Program-made: the position numbers and the translations under genes
Assembly: GCF_000745475.1 (NCBI RefSeq)
Contig: NZ_JQJJ01000010.1
Coordinates: 744,001 to 808,000, forward strand
DNA length: 64,000 bases
Direction of reading: 5' to 3'
Origin: Allobosea sp. UNC402CLCol
Lineage (GTDB): Bacteria; Pseudomonadota; Alphaproteobacteria; Rhizobiales; Beijerinckiaceae
In this document: positions 53,463 to 62,219 of the stretch, in pieces
Position numbering within the stretch: position 1 is the first letter of the stretch
How the letters are laid out: every line of letters begins with the position of its first letter
The notes under the pieces: model-generated
Databases searched by the model: none
What the model saw: the letters and a program-made list of their open reading frames with translations, nothing else
Told to the model about the DNA's origin: nothing

Positions 53463-53488
53463 GTATCGTATTTCAGGAATTACGATAC
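53463..53488. promoter_or_regulatory. TetR-type operator (GTATCGTA-N10-TACGATAC)
   Basis: Perfect 8-bp inverted arms at 53463-53470 and 53481-53488 with a 10-base spacer. It lies 21 bases upstream of the TetR GTG start and within the divergent region of the flavoprotein gene. This is the position expected for a repressor controlling itself and its neighbour. Confidence 0.75.
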
Positions 53489-53508
53489 TGTCAAGGACTG
53501 GAATTGTC

Positions 53509-54156
53509 GTGACCGAAAATAGTCGAGGCCGGCGCGGCCGGCCCGCCAACGAGGCGCTTGGCCAAACGATCGTCGACACCGCGGGCGAACTTTTTGCGGA
53601 ACTGGGTTTTCAAGCGACGACTTTGGACAAGGTCGCCCAGCGAGCGAAGATATCCAAGCTCAGCATCTACAGGCACTTCGAGAACAAGGAGGCGTTGTTT
53701 GGCGCGGCGTTTGCGGCCCGCTGCCATCAGTTAATACCGCAGGCCCTTTTTGAAGGCGTCGACGGTTCGGCCGAAGACCAGCTCATGGCGGTGGGATCAT
53801 CGCTGCTTCGCACGCTGTTGAGCCCGGAAGTCCGCAATGTCGAAGCCATGGTCATGGCCGACGTCACGAGTCAAACGTCGTTGAGCAAGCTCCATTACGA
53901 AGCCGGTCCCGCCCATATCATCGCCCAAATCGAGACCCTGTTGCGTCAATTGCACGCGAAGGCGCTTCTGAACGTGCCCGATCCACTCCGGTCGGCCCGC
54001 TTGTTTGCCGCGCTTTTCAAAGGGGCCGATCTCCTGATGATCGCACGCTTCGATGAGGCGAGAGCAGAGGACGAAAACGAGATCGAATCCTACTGCCGGT
54101 CAGCCGTCGCCATGTTCATCGCCGCGCACGGCGGCAACGACCACACGGGCGGATAG
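53509..54156 (+). CDS. TetR-family transcriptional regulator
   Basis: 215 residues from GTG 53509. RGRRGRPANEALGQTIVDTAGELFAELGFQATTLDKVAQRAKISKLSIYRHF is a classical TetR DNA-binding domain (residues 6-58). The C-terminal ligand domain is all-helical, of the TetR_C_7/AefR-like type, with no recognisable specificity. It is divergent from the flavoprotein and ICMT genes and followed by remnants of a methyltransferase and an SDR that may once have been its targets. Confidence 0.93.
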   Translation: MTENSRGRRGRPANEALGQTIVDTAGELFAELGFQATTLDKVAQRAKISKLSIYRHFENKEALFGAAFAARCHQLIPQALFEGVDGSAEDQLMAVGSSLLRTLLSPEVRNVEAMVMADVTSQTSLSKLHYEAGPAHIIAQIETLLRQLHAKALLNVPDPLRSARLFAALFKGADLLMIARFDEARAEDENEIESYCRSAVAMFIAAHGGNDHTGG

Positions 54157-54279
54157 CCTAGACGAGGCCGCGGAGAGCGTGTGGTCGTCGTCCTCGATCG
54201 AACCTGAGCAGCCAGAACGGTACCAATGACATTGTCATCTGCCGAAGCGCGCAGCGCAAAATCAGAACAAGGATATGGC

Positions 54280-54423
54280 ATGGCACAGCAAAATGCCGAT
54301 CAGATCGCCGACTGGTGTGGCCAAAACGAAGAGCGCTGGGTCCCTTATCGGACCCGGCTCGATGCCATGATGGCAGTGTTCGGCCCGGCGTGGATCGTCA
54401 CCGCGCGCAATCCGGCAAGTTGA
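54280..54423 (+). pseudogene. N-terminal remnant of a class I SAM methyltransferase
   Basis: 47 codons from ATG 54280 behind AAGGA. Residues 1-34 (MAQQNADQIADWCGQNEER then WVPYRTRLDAMMAVFG) match the conserved opening NADQI.YW.G..GERWV..Q..LDAM of a methyltransferase family. The SAM-binding domain that should follow (VLDIGCG) is absent and the frame ends at TGA 54421. The ribosome site is intact, so a short peptide may still be made. Confidence 0.6.
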
Positions 54424-54446
54424 CGGGGCGATGACGACGGCCGCCA

Positions 54447-54601
54447 CGCGCCAAAACTATCCTCGAGGCTGCAACGGCCGTTGCGCCGAAGCGGCGCTAT
54501 GCGGCTGGAAAGATGGCGCGCCAGGTAAGTTTTCGGCGCTGCTTCGTCCCGGATCCGCGTTCGACAAGAGCCTGCGGAAGCAGAACGGGCTGCCAACCTG
54601 A
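54447..54601 (+). pseudogene. C-terminal remnant of a short-chain dehydrogenase, frameshifted
   Basis: One frame reads AKTILEAATAVAPKRRYAAG then KMARQVSFRRCFVP (54447-54548). The next frame continues with SAFDKSLRKQNGLPT and stops at TGA 54599. Together they match the C-terminus of the SDR group ending KRRY..GK.A...S.LRRFVP...FDK.LRK..GL. No Rossmann domain is present upstream. This is the tail of a decayed SDR lying next to the methyltransferase remnant. Confidence 0.6.
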
Positions 54602-54732
54602 TGGCGACCTCCGCGATCGGTACCGACGATTGGGACATTGCGGTGAATCCCGCAAGGATCGGAAACATCGGTGCGAGGTCGCGCGGAAAACTCGGCAGCA
54701 GCGTCACAAAGTCCGGTGTGCGCTGCTGAAGC
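54602..54732. other. Intergenic region after the gene remnants
   Basis: 131 bases between the SDR remnant and the stop of the molybdenum fusion gene. I see no recognisable coding remnant, tRNA or T-tailed hairpin. Confidence 0.4.
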
Positions 54733-57700
54733 TCATAGCGAGATGACGAGGTCTGACAGCGGCACCGCCTGGCAGGTGAGGCATTGGTGGGAATCGCCGT
54801 CGAAATCAACAAGATGCGTGAAGCTGCCCTCCAGCACCTTCACCACGCAGCTCTCGCATTGCCCGACGCGGCAGCCGCTTGGGAAAGGCAGCCCGGCAGC
54901 CAGCGCCGCATCGAGAACGGGGCCAGCCGCAGGAGACCATTCGAAAGCCTGCCCCGTGCCGACGACCGTTATGCGTCGCGGCATGAGGGAGGTTGGAACC
55001 TCGCTCGGCGCGGAAAAGGCTTCGGCAAAGATGTCGAAGCGTGGCATCCCACGCCTGACGAGTTCGGCGATCATCGTGTCGTTGAAGTCCGGCGAGCCGC
55101 AGAGATAGGCGAGCGGTCTCTGCGCCAGTACCTTCGCGATCGCTCGGAGATCCAGCCGACCTTCCTGCTGGAAGCGCCCGGTCTTTCGATCCTGCCCACG
55201 CGGTCTGGAATAGGCGGTGACGCGCTTCAGCGTCGGGATTGCGCGAGCCAGTTCGTCGAGGCGCTCGGCAAGAGGATGGTCCGCACCGCTACGGCAGCCA
55301 TGCAGCAGATGGATTGCGTGGTCCGGCTGCGGGCGGAGTTGCGCGATCGTTTCGAGATATCCGACGAAGGGCGTGATGCCGATGCCGTTGGCCAGCAGGA
55401 TCAGCGGGCGCGCGCTGCGGACGGGGATGGTGAAGGCGCCGGCCGGCGCCTCGAGCAGCACCTCGTCACCCGGACGAAGCGACTGGACCTGGCGCGACAC
55501 CGAAAGCGATTGCTCCGGGCGAGCGCTGTTCCACCGCACGGCGACGGACAGTTCCTGAGGGGAGCGGGCATTGCCCGTCAGCGAGTAGGCTCTTGCCGGA
55601 GACTGGTCCGGGAGCCGCAGAACCACATGCTGGCCGGGTAGGAAATCGGGCAGGCCGTCGTCGTCGCAGGGGGTGAGCGACAAGGCGACGGTGGACGGAC
55701 CTTCCGGCCGGGCGTCTGCGACGCGGAACCGGCGCGTGCCAAACCAGCGGCCCCGGTTCGCAGCCGACATGGCCTCGATGTCGCAGGTGACCGCGCGCAG
55801 CGGTACGGAGCCGCTGATCGGGTCTCGCTGCAGGTCGCTAAGGATGGCGTTGACGTTGACGGTGTCCTTGCCTTCGACAATTCCGCCGTCGCGACCCAGC
55901 GGCTCGCAATCCTCCCACCAGCCGAACTCGGCGACGACCGTGCGCGCGTCGAGTCTCGCATTCAGGCGAGCGCGCAGCCGGGCGGTTCCATGTCGCGTAT
56001 GCACGCGGACCCAGTCTCCAGCGCTGACGCCTCGTGCCGCCGCGAGCTCCGGACTGATGTCGACCGAAGGGTCGGGCGACTTGCGGCGCAGCGAGGCGAT
56101 GGCGCGGTGGGAGCTATGGACGAAGAAGCCATTCTTGGCGGTCGTCAGCACGAGCGGCAAGCCATCGCCGGAGGCCGGGCCGTCCCCCGGCTCGACGAAA
56201 TCCGGCAAGGCGTCGTAGCCGTGGTCAAGCAGGCGCTGCGAGTAGAGTTCGACGCGCCGGGTTGGCGTGTCGAAACCCTGCACGCGCCCGCTCTCATCCG
56301 CGTCGGCGAATTTTTGATGCGCGAAAGGCTGAGGAACCCGCACGCCGTCCGGCCGGTCTCGTAAATCATCGACGGTGATGCCGAGTGGCGCGAGCTGATG
56401 GTTCCAGCCGGCGACGATGTTCTCGCCGAAGAAGAGGTCGCCGAAACCCATGCGCATCGCTAGGGACATGACGATCTCGTAGTCGGCGCGGCTCTCGGCG
56501 AAGCGCGGCAGCATGCTCTTGCGGAACTGGATGGTCTCTGCCGCAGCCTGCGTGATCTCGAAGCCGATGCGCAGGGCGTCGCGCTCCCAAGGCATGCTGA
56601 CGGGCAGGACAAGATCGGCGCATTCGGCCGTGGGGTTCATGAACATGTCCGCATGGACATGGAATTCAAGCGCACGCAGTGCCGCGAGGTTGCGGCCGGT
56701 GTCGATCTGCGAGACGGCGAAGTTGGTCCCGAAGCTCACCAGAGCCCGGACCGGATAGGGGCGCTTCTCGATCACCGCCGAGGTGAAGTCGCGGGCGGTG
56801 ATCCAGCCATGGGCCGGAGGCCCGAGCGGCAGATCGGTCAGCCCCAGCGCCTTCCCGATCTGGCCGGGCGGCAGCAGCGAGAGGTCGTTGATGGCGTTTG
56901 CCGGCGGCGGCACCGTCCAGATATTGCCGCCTTCGCGATCGCAGGAGCCAACCAGGGCGGCGAGCGTCGCGATCGCGCGTTCGGTCATGGTGGCGTTGCT
57001 GTGCTGCCCGACGCCGGTCCAAGTGTAATAGGCGAGGCGAGGCGCGCCTTCCAGAAAGCTGTAGAAGGCCATGATGTCCAATTGCCCGAGCCAGGTGAGC
57101 TCGGCGACGCGCTCAGGCGAATAGGGCTGCGCCCGCTCGGCGAGGAGCGTGAAGGCCGTGGCGGCGTTCACCTGCCGGCCATCCCGCGCGATCAGCGTAA
57201 TGCGCGCTTCCAGCGTCACCGATGTCGCATCGGACAAGTTGGCGCAGGTATCGTAGGGCTCTACGCGGCCATCGGCGCGTAGGAGGAGAAAAGTGTCACT
57301 GTCGGCGCCCTCGATGACTTCGTGGGCCTTGATGAAGGCGCCGGTCCGCTCGTTGACCAGGAGAGGTGCGTTGGTCCAGTTGCGCACGAAGGTGTCGTCA
57401 TAGCGGCGCGTCTCGATCAGATGCCGGATTGCGCCCATCGCGAGCGCGGCATCCGCGCCCGGGCGCATCCGCAGCCAGAGATCGGCCTGCTGTCCCGATC
57501 CGTCCGGCTTTGGATCGATGACGACGACCTTGGCGCCGCGCCGCCGCGCCTCGGCGATGCGGCTCGCCTGGGCAAGCCAAGTCCGCGCCGGATTGTGACC
57601 CCAGAGCAGAATGAGCTCGGCCTTGTCGTAGTCCGGCACGCCGAGGCCCCGGCCGAAGGTCAGCGCATGGGCATAATCCTTGTGCCAGCCACAGACCTCG

Positions 57701-58116
57701 ATGGCATAGATCAGGTTGGGGCTGCCGAAGCAGCGCACGAACCGCTCGACCCATTCGTAGCTGTCGACCACCGGCGTGCCGCTCGGCGTGGTCATGGCGA
57801 AGGCGACGGATTCCGCGCCGCTTTCCGTACGGATCGTCAGCAGTTGCCGCGCGATCTCGTCGAGGGCCTCGTCCCAGCCGATCTCTGCCCAGCGGACCGG
57901 GGTCTCGCCCTTCGCGCTCAGCCGGCGCAGGGGGCGGTGCAGGCGCTTCGGACTATGGACCATCTCCGGCGCGGCGCGCCCCTTCGCACAAAGTGCGCCG
58001 CCGGTCGGATGATCCGGGCGCGGTTCGACGCCCACCATCCGATCGCCCTTCACGAGCGTGATCGAGCCGCAGCGCGAGCGGCACAGCGTGCAGTATCCCG
58101 GATGCCTCTCGACCAT
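54733..58116 (-). CDS. Molybdopterin oxidoreductase fused to FNR-type reductase and [2Fe-2S] ferredoxin
   Basis: 1127 residues from ATG 58116, with GGAGGAG seven bases upstream. Residues 1-about 770 form a DMSO-reductase-superfamily subunit. It has a [4Fe-4S] site at C9, C12, C16 and C43, a probable Mo-ligand C142 (EVCGWHKDYAH), and a C-terminal molydopterin-binding domain (VDISPELAAARGVSAGDWVRV). After about residue 795 comes an FAD/NAD(P) domain (ARAYSLTG; LANGIGITPFVGY; YLCGSPDF). Last is a plant-type ferredoxin with C1082, C1087, C1090 and C1115. It has no signal peptide, so it is cytoplasmic and self-contained, linking NAD(P)H to the Mo site. The substrate is unknown; an ABC importer lies upstream. 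Confidence 0.9.
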   Translation of the reverse strand: MVERHPGYCTLCRSRCGSITLVKGDRMVGVEPRPDHPTGGALCAKGRAAPEMVHSPKRLHRPLRRLSAKGETPVRWAEIGWDEALDEIARQLLTIRTESGAESVAFAMTTPSGTPVVDSYEWVERFVRCFGSPNLIYAIEVCGWHKDYAHALTFGRGLGVPDYDKAELILLWGHNPARTWLAQASRIAEARRRGAKVVVIDPKPDGSGQQADLWLRMRPGADAALAMGAIRHLIETRRYDDTFVRNWTNAPLLVNERTGAFIKAHEVIEGADSDTFLLLRADGRVEPYDTCANLSDATSVTLEARITLIARDGRQVNAATAFTLLAERAQPYSPERVAELTWLGQLDIMAFYSFLEGAPRLAYYTWTGVGQHSNATMTERAIATLAALVGSCDREGGNIWTVPPPANAINDLSLLPPGQIGKALGLTDLPLGPPAHGWITARDFTSAVIEKRPYPVRALVSFGTNFAVSQIDTGRNLAALRALEFHVHADMFMNPTAECADLVLPVSMPWERDALRIGFEITQAAAETIQFRKSMLPRFAESRADYEIVMSLAMRMGFGDLFFGENIVAGWNHQLAPLGITVDDLRDRPDGVRVPQPFAHQKFADADESGRVQGFDTPTRRVELYSQRLLDHGYDALPDFVEPGDGPASGDGLPLVLTTAKNGFFVHSSHRAIASLRRKSPDPSVDISPELAAARGVSAGDWVRVHTRHGTARLRARLNARLDARTVVAEFGWWEDCEPLGRDGGIVEGKDTVNVNAILSDLQRDPISGSVPLRAVTCDIEAMSAANRGRWFGTRRFRVADARPEGPSTVALSLTPCDDDGLPDFLPGQHVVLRLPDQSPARAYSLTGNARSPQELSVAVRWNSARPEQSLSVSRQVQSLRPGDEVLLEAPAGAFTIPVRSARPLILLANGIGITPFVGYLETIAQLRPQPDHAIHLLHGCRSGADHPLAERLDELARAIPTLKRVTAYSRPRGQDRKTGRFQQEGRLDLRAIAKVLAQRPLAYLCGSPDFNDTMIAELVRRGMPRFDIFAEAFSAPSEVPTSLMPRRITVVGTGQAFEWSPAAGPVLDAALAAGLPFPSGCRVGQCESCVVKVLEGSFTHLVDFDGDSHQCLTCQAVPLSDLVISL

Positions 58117-58222
58117 GATGCGCTCCTCCATCGACCGCGCATGCGCAGTCCAGCCGCTCTGCCGGCGGCTCATCGTGTATTTTCGAGATCGGTTGCCTTT
58201 GGCCGAGCGTTGGGGGCGCCGG

Positions 58223-59290
58223 TCAGAACAGCATCGCCGCTCCGGCCGGCCAGGATGCGACGACCTGTTGACCCGGCCGCAGCTCGTTCTCGCTCGGAAG
58301 CTCCGCGTTCTGGCGATGCACGACGATCGGCATTCCGGAGCTCGTCCGCACGACGACCTCCGTCAGGGAGCCGCGATAGATGACGTCCTCGACGGTCGCC
58401 GGCAGGGCGCCAAGGCCGGGGGCGGCGCTCGCGCCGAGGCCGTTATGCAGCGAAATCTGCTCCGGCCGCACGGCAAAAGCGGTGACCCCGGCCGCGCCCC
58501 GTTCGGAAGACACCGCGAAGCGTTCGCCTCCCTCGGTCAGGAAGCTGCCTCCCGCCTCGATGCTGCCTGCGAAGATGTTGGTGAGACCGATGAATTCCGC
58601 AACGAAGCGGTTGGCGGGACGCTGATAAATCTCGCGCGGCGTGCCGACCTGTTCGACCTTGCCGGCGGACATCACGACGACGCGGTCCGCGACCGCGATT
58701 GCCTCGTCCTGATCATGCGTGACGAAGATCGTTGTCAGGCCCAACCGGGATTGGAGGCGGCGGAGATCGGTCCGCACCTCATGCCGCAGCTTGGCGTCGA
58801 GCGCCGAAAGCGGCTCGTCGAGGAGCAGGACCTCCGGTTCGTAGACGATGGCGCGGGCGAGTGCGACGCGCTGCTGCTGGCCGCCGGAAAGCTGCTTCGG
58901 CAGGCGGTGGGCGAAGTGATCGAGCTTGACGAGTGCCAGCGCCTCCTGCACCCGGCGCTGGGCCTGCGTGCGGTCGATCCCGCGCATTTCCAGCCCGAAC
59001 GCGACGTTCTGCGCAACCGTCATATGCGGGAAGAGCGCATAGCCCTGGAAGACGAGGCCGGCATTGCGCAGATAGGGCGGCAGATCGGTCACGTCGCGCG
59101 TGCCGAAGCGGATGCTGCCTTCGCTCGCCAACGTCAGCCCGGCGATCATGCGCAACGTGGTGGTCTTGCCGCAGCCCGACGGACCGAGGAAGGCGACGAA
59201 CTCGCCTTGGCCGATATCGAGCGACACACGATCGACCGTCGTCAGATTACCGTAGCGCTTGGTGACGTTCTGTAGGGATATTTGCGACAT
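58223..59290 (-). CDS. ABC importer ATP-binding protein (PotA/FbpC-like)
   Basis: 355 residues. Walker A GPSGCGKTTT, Q-loop FQGYALFPHM, signature LSGGQQQRVALARA, Walker B VLLLDEPLSALDAKLR and switch VTHDQDEAIAVAD are present, with a C-terminal TOBE domain (FAVRPEQISLHNG). Last gene of the importer on this strand. The molybdenum fusion gene follows after 106 bases in the same direction and may be co-transcribed. Confidence 0.93.
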   Translation of the reverse strand: MSQISLQNVTKRYGNLTTVDRVSLDIGQGEFVAFLGPSGCGKTTTLRMIAGLTLASEGSIRFGTRDVTDLPPYLRNAGLVFQGYALFPHMTVAQNVAFGLEMRGIDRTQAQRRVQEALALVKLDHFAHRLPKQLSGGQQQRVALARAIVYEPEVLLLDEPLSALDAKLRHEVRTDLRRLQSRLGLTTIFVTHDQDEAIAVADRVVVMSAGKVEQVGTPREIYQRPANRFVAEFIGLTNIFAGSIEAGGSFLTEGGERFAVSSERGAAGVTAFAVRPEQISLHNGLGASAAPGLGALPATVEDVIYRGSLTEVVVRTSSGMPIVVHRQNAELPSENELRPGQQVVASWPAGAAMLF

Positions 59291-59300
59291 CGGAGGCCTC

Positions 59301-60131
59301 TCAGAAGGCTCGCGCCAGCTTGAAATAGCGATCGGTGATGATGAGGCCGGTCGCGATCAGAGCGATCTGGACAGTGGCGACCGCGGCGATGGTCGGGTCG
59401 ACGCTCCATTCCAGATAGTTCACGATGACGATCGGCAGCGTGGTCGTGCCGGGACCGACCAGGAAAAGCGACTTCTCCAGATCGACGAAGGAGACGACGA
59501 AGGAGAACAGTGCGCCCGCGACGACGCCCGGCCGGATCACCGGCCAGGTCACGCGCCGGAAGGCGGTGAACGGGCGCGCACCCATCGTCAGGGCTGCTTC
59601 GCGCAACTGCGGATCGACGCCGAGCAGCGAGGCGGTCACGAGCCTGACCGTCCATGGCAAGGCGATCAGGCTGTGCGCGATCGCGAGCCCCGTGAAGGTG
59701 GTCGCAACCTGGATACCGGTCACGATCTCGACCTCGATCAGGAACATGTAGAAGGCCGCGCCCGCCACGATCCCCGGCACGATCAGCGGCGCCAGTAGCA
59801 AGGACTGGATCGCTTCGCGTCCCGGAAAGCGTCCGCGCGCCAGCACCACCGATGCCGGGATGCCGACCGCGAGGCTGATCGCCGTCGCGAGCACACCGAG
59901 CTTCAGGCTGGTCGCGAAACCGTCGCGGAAGCGCGGCATCTCCCAGGCCATCGCGTACCAGTTTAGCGTGTAGCCGGTCGGCGGAAAGCTGATGATCTTG
60001 TTCTCGAAGAAGCTCACCCAGATGATCGCGACCAGGGGGGCGAGCACCATGACGAAGGCCAGGATGCAGCCGCCGATCATTGCCGGCCTGAACGAACGGG
60101 TCACCGACATGTCTGAAATCCGCATGGTCAT
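59301..60131 (-). CDS. ABC importer permease (PotC-like)
   Basis: 276 residues from ATG 60131, overlapping the stop of the other permease by four bases. Six helices; the EAA loop is LREAALTMGARPFTAFRRVTWPVIRPG and SFVDLEKSLFLVGPGTTTLPI is typical of PotC-type partners. The ATPase gene starts ten bases after its stop. Confidence 0.93.
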   Translation of the reverse strand: MTMRISDMSVTRSFRPAMIGGCILAFVMVLAPLVAIIWVSFFENKIISFPPTGYTLNWYAMAWEMPRFRDGFATSLKLGVLATAISLAVGIPASVVLARGRFPGREAIQSLLLAPLIVPGIVAGAAFYMFLIEVEIVTGIQVATTFTGLAIAHSLIALPWTVRLVTASLLGVDPQLREAALTMGARPFTAFRRVTWPVIRPGVVAGALFSFVVSFVDLEKSLFLVGPGTTTLPIVIVNYLEWSVDPTIAAVATVQIALIATGLIITDRYFKLARAF

Positions 60132-61027
60132 AACGCCCCGTAGCGCTTCTGCAGGGTGATGCTGGACAGCAAGGTTAGGGCCAGCGTCACGCCCATGAGG
60201 ATGAAGGCCAACGTCGCGGCGAAGGGCCAGTTGTAGACCTTGATCGCCTGCTCGTAGACTTTCGGGGCCATCATCTGGAAGGACGGACCGCCGATCAGCA
60301 CCGGCGTCGCATAGGCGTTCACCGCCAGCACGAAGCAGAGCAGGCAACCGGAGAAGATGCCGGGCATGGCGAGCGGCAGCGTCACGCGGAAGAAGGTCGT
60401 CCAGGGGCGCGCGCCCATGGTCGCGGCCGCTTCCTCATAGGTCTCGCCGATGCCCTCGAAGACGCTCTGCAGTGAGATGATCATGAAGGGCAGCAGCACG
60501 GCGATCAGGCCGATGACGACGGCCGACCCCGTATAGAGGATGCGCACGGGCTCGGAGATGACGCCGGTGACCAGCAGTGCGGAGTTGATCAGCCCCTTAT
60601 CGGCGAGCAGGACCATCCAGCCGGCGGCGCGAACCGCATTGCCCATCAGCAGCGGAATGACGGCCGCCAGGATCAGCGCGGTCTTGAGCCTCCGGTTCGA
60701 CACCCGGCTGATGACATATGCGGCTGGCACGCCGAGCAGCAGGCAGATTGCCGTGCAGGCCAAGGCCACCGTGAGCGTGCGCGCCAGGATCCAGAGGTAG
60801 AAGGGGTCGCCGAAGAAGCGAACATAGTTCTCCACGCCGAAGCCAGACACCTCCGTCGCGGCCGGGTCGAAATGCGCGAAGCTGTAGCGCGCCATCAGCA
60901 CCAACGGCAGGATCAACCCTGCCAGAACCAGCGCCAGGCTCGGCGCCAGCAGCCAGCCAGCATTGGATCGAGGCGTACGTCGAACGCGGCGGCCCGGCGC
61001 ATGGGCCGCGCTGCCCTCGTCGATCAT
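60128..61027 (-). CDS. ABC importer permease (PotB-like)
   Basis: 299 residues from ATG 61027, 11 bases after the binding-protein stop; ATG 61066 would overlap that gene and cannot be excluded. It has six helices, a basic N-terminus (RRVRRTPRSNAG) and the EAA loop YEEAAATMGARPWTTFFRVTLPLAMPG. It pairs with the PotC-like protein. Confidence 0.92.
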   Translation of the reverse strand: MIDEGSAAHAPGRRVRRTPRSNAGWLLAPSLALVLAGLILPLVLMARYSFAHFDPAATEVSGFGVENYVRFFGDPFYLWILARTLTVALACTAICLLLGVPAAYVISRVSNRRLKTALILAAVIPLLMGNAVRAAGWMVLLADKGLINSALLVTGVISEPVRILYTGSAVVIGLIAVLLPFMIISLQSVFEGIGETYEEAAATMGARPWTTFFRVTLPLAMPGIFSGCLLCFVLAVNAYATPVLIGGPSFQMMAPKVYEQAIKVYNWPFAATLAFILMGVTLALTLLSSITLQKRYGAL

Positions 61028-61038
61028 CGAGGCGGCGG

Positions 61039-62100
61039 TCAAGCCTTGAATTCCTTGTTCCACCATTCGACCCATTTCGGGTCGCTCTTGGCCGCATAGG
61101 GGTAGTCGACGAAGTTGAGCTTCGCGATCTGGTCCTGCGTGAATTCGAGGTGCTTGCGTTCCTCGGGCGGAAGCTCGGCGTTGTTAGTGACCACCGAGTA
61201 CGAGGTGGCCAGCGAGATGGCGCCCATCGGCTTGGGCTGCAGCATCGCCTCGAGATAACTGTATGCCGCTTCGACATTGCGCGCCTTCTTCGGGATGCCG
61301 GCGCCGAAGGAGATGAAGATCGCGCCTTCCTTCGGATAGGCCCAGCGGATCGGCAGCCCTTCCTTTTCCCACTGTACGGCACGCGCGCTATAATTCGCCG
61401 AGATCCAGATCTCCTCGGACTGGAACGCCGCCGCGAGGGCCTGATGCGAGGGGTAGAGCCGCGGCTGCACCGCCTTCTTCATGTCCAGCAGCGCCGGGAA
61501 AGCCTTCGAGACGTCGCTCATGGTGCCGCCATGGCTCAGCGAAGCTGCGTAGATGTAGTTGAAGTGCAACTGGTCCATGACGCCGACGCGGCCGGCATAT
61601 TTCGGATTCCAGAGATCGGCGAAGCTGGTCGGCGGCTCAGGAATCTTCGCCGGGTTGTAGAGCACGACGACACCGCCATAGATCGCCGGCACGAGATAGG
61701 GCAGGCGCAGCTTCTCGACGATGTTCTTGCCGCTGGGAAGACGGGACATGTCGAGCGTTTCGAGCACGCCCTGCGCGTTCATCTCATAGGCGTCGGCGTC
61801 GCTGAGCCAGGTCACGTCGATACTGCCGCGGGGCAGGCGCCGCTCCGCCAGGAGCTTCGTCTTGCGCTCCGGGACGGGAGCCAGGTCGTGGACGATGCGT
61901 AGCTGCGAGCCGCCGAAGGCCGGCGTCTCGAACCCCTTGACGATGCGGTCGTTCCAGTCGCCGCCCCAATTCGAGACGACGAGCTCGCCAGCCTGGGCCT
62001 GCGCGCCGCGCGGCAGTATCGCCGCCGCGCCCAGCATCGTACCGGCCGCAAGGAACCGACGCCGGTCGAGCCGGCGCGAGAAAGCTGTCAGGTCTGTCAC
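61039..62100 (-). CDS. ABC extracellular solute-binding protein (PotD/AfuA-like, Tat-exported)
   Basis: 353 residues from GTG 62100, with AGGGGAA about 6 bases upstream. A twin-arginine leader (RRLDRRRFLAAGTMLGAAAIL) ends near GAQAQA. The mature protein starts GELVVSNWGGDWNDRIVKGFETPAF, in the style of family SBP_bac_8 members that bind polyamines, ferric ions or small organic anions. It is the first gene of an operon with permeases and ATPase, upstream of the molybdenum fusion gene. A two-component regulator is divergent. Confidence 0.92.
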   Translation of the reverse strand: MTDLTAFSRRLDRRRFLAAGTMLGAAAILPRGAQAQAGELVVSNWGGDWNDRIVKGFETPAFGGSQLRIVHDLAPVPERKTKLLAERRLPRGSIDVTWLSDADAYEMNAQGVLETLDMSRLPSGKNIVEKLRLPYLVPAIYGGVVVLYNPAKIPEPPTSFADLWNPKYAGRVGVMDQLHFNYIYAASLSHGGTMSDVSKAFPALLDMKKAVQPRLYPSHQALAAAFQSEEIWISANYSARAVQWEKEGLPIRWAYPKEGAIFISFGAGIPKKARNVEAAYSYLEAMLQPKPMGAISLATSYSVVTNNAELPPEERKHLEFTQDQIAKLNFVDYPYAAKSDPKWVEWWNKEFKA

Positions 62101-62219
62101 GGTTGTTCCCCTGCTTGCTGGCCGGCAGTCATGCCGGTCGCGCGGGCTGCTTCGGCCCGGCAGACATATTAGGCTGCCGAGGTTTCCGTAATGTGTTGAA
62201 AATGTTTCATAAAGATTTC

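Noticed and set aside
54345-54812. 155-codon - strand frame across the remnants
   Set aside because: Ser/Arg-rich translation with no motif, and it overlaps both the remnants and the end of the Mo fusion gene.
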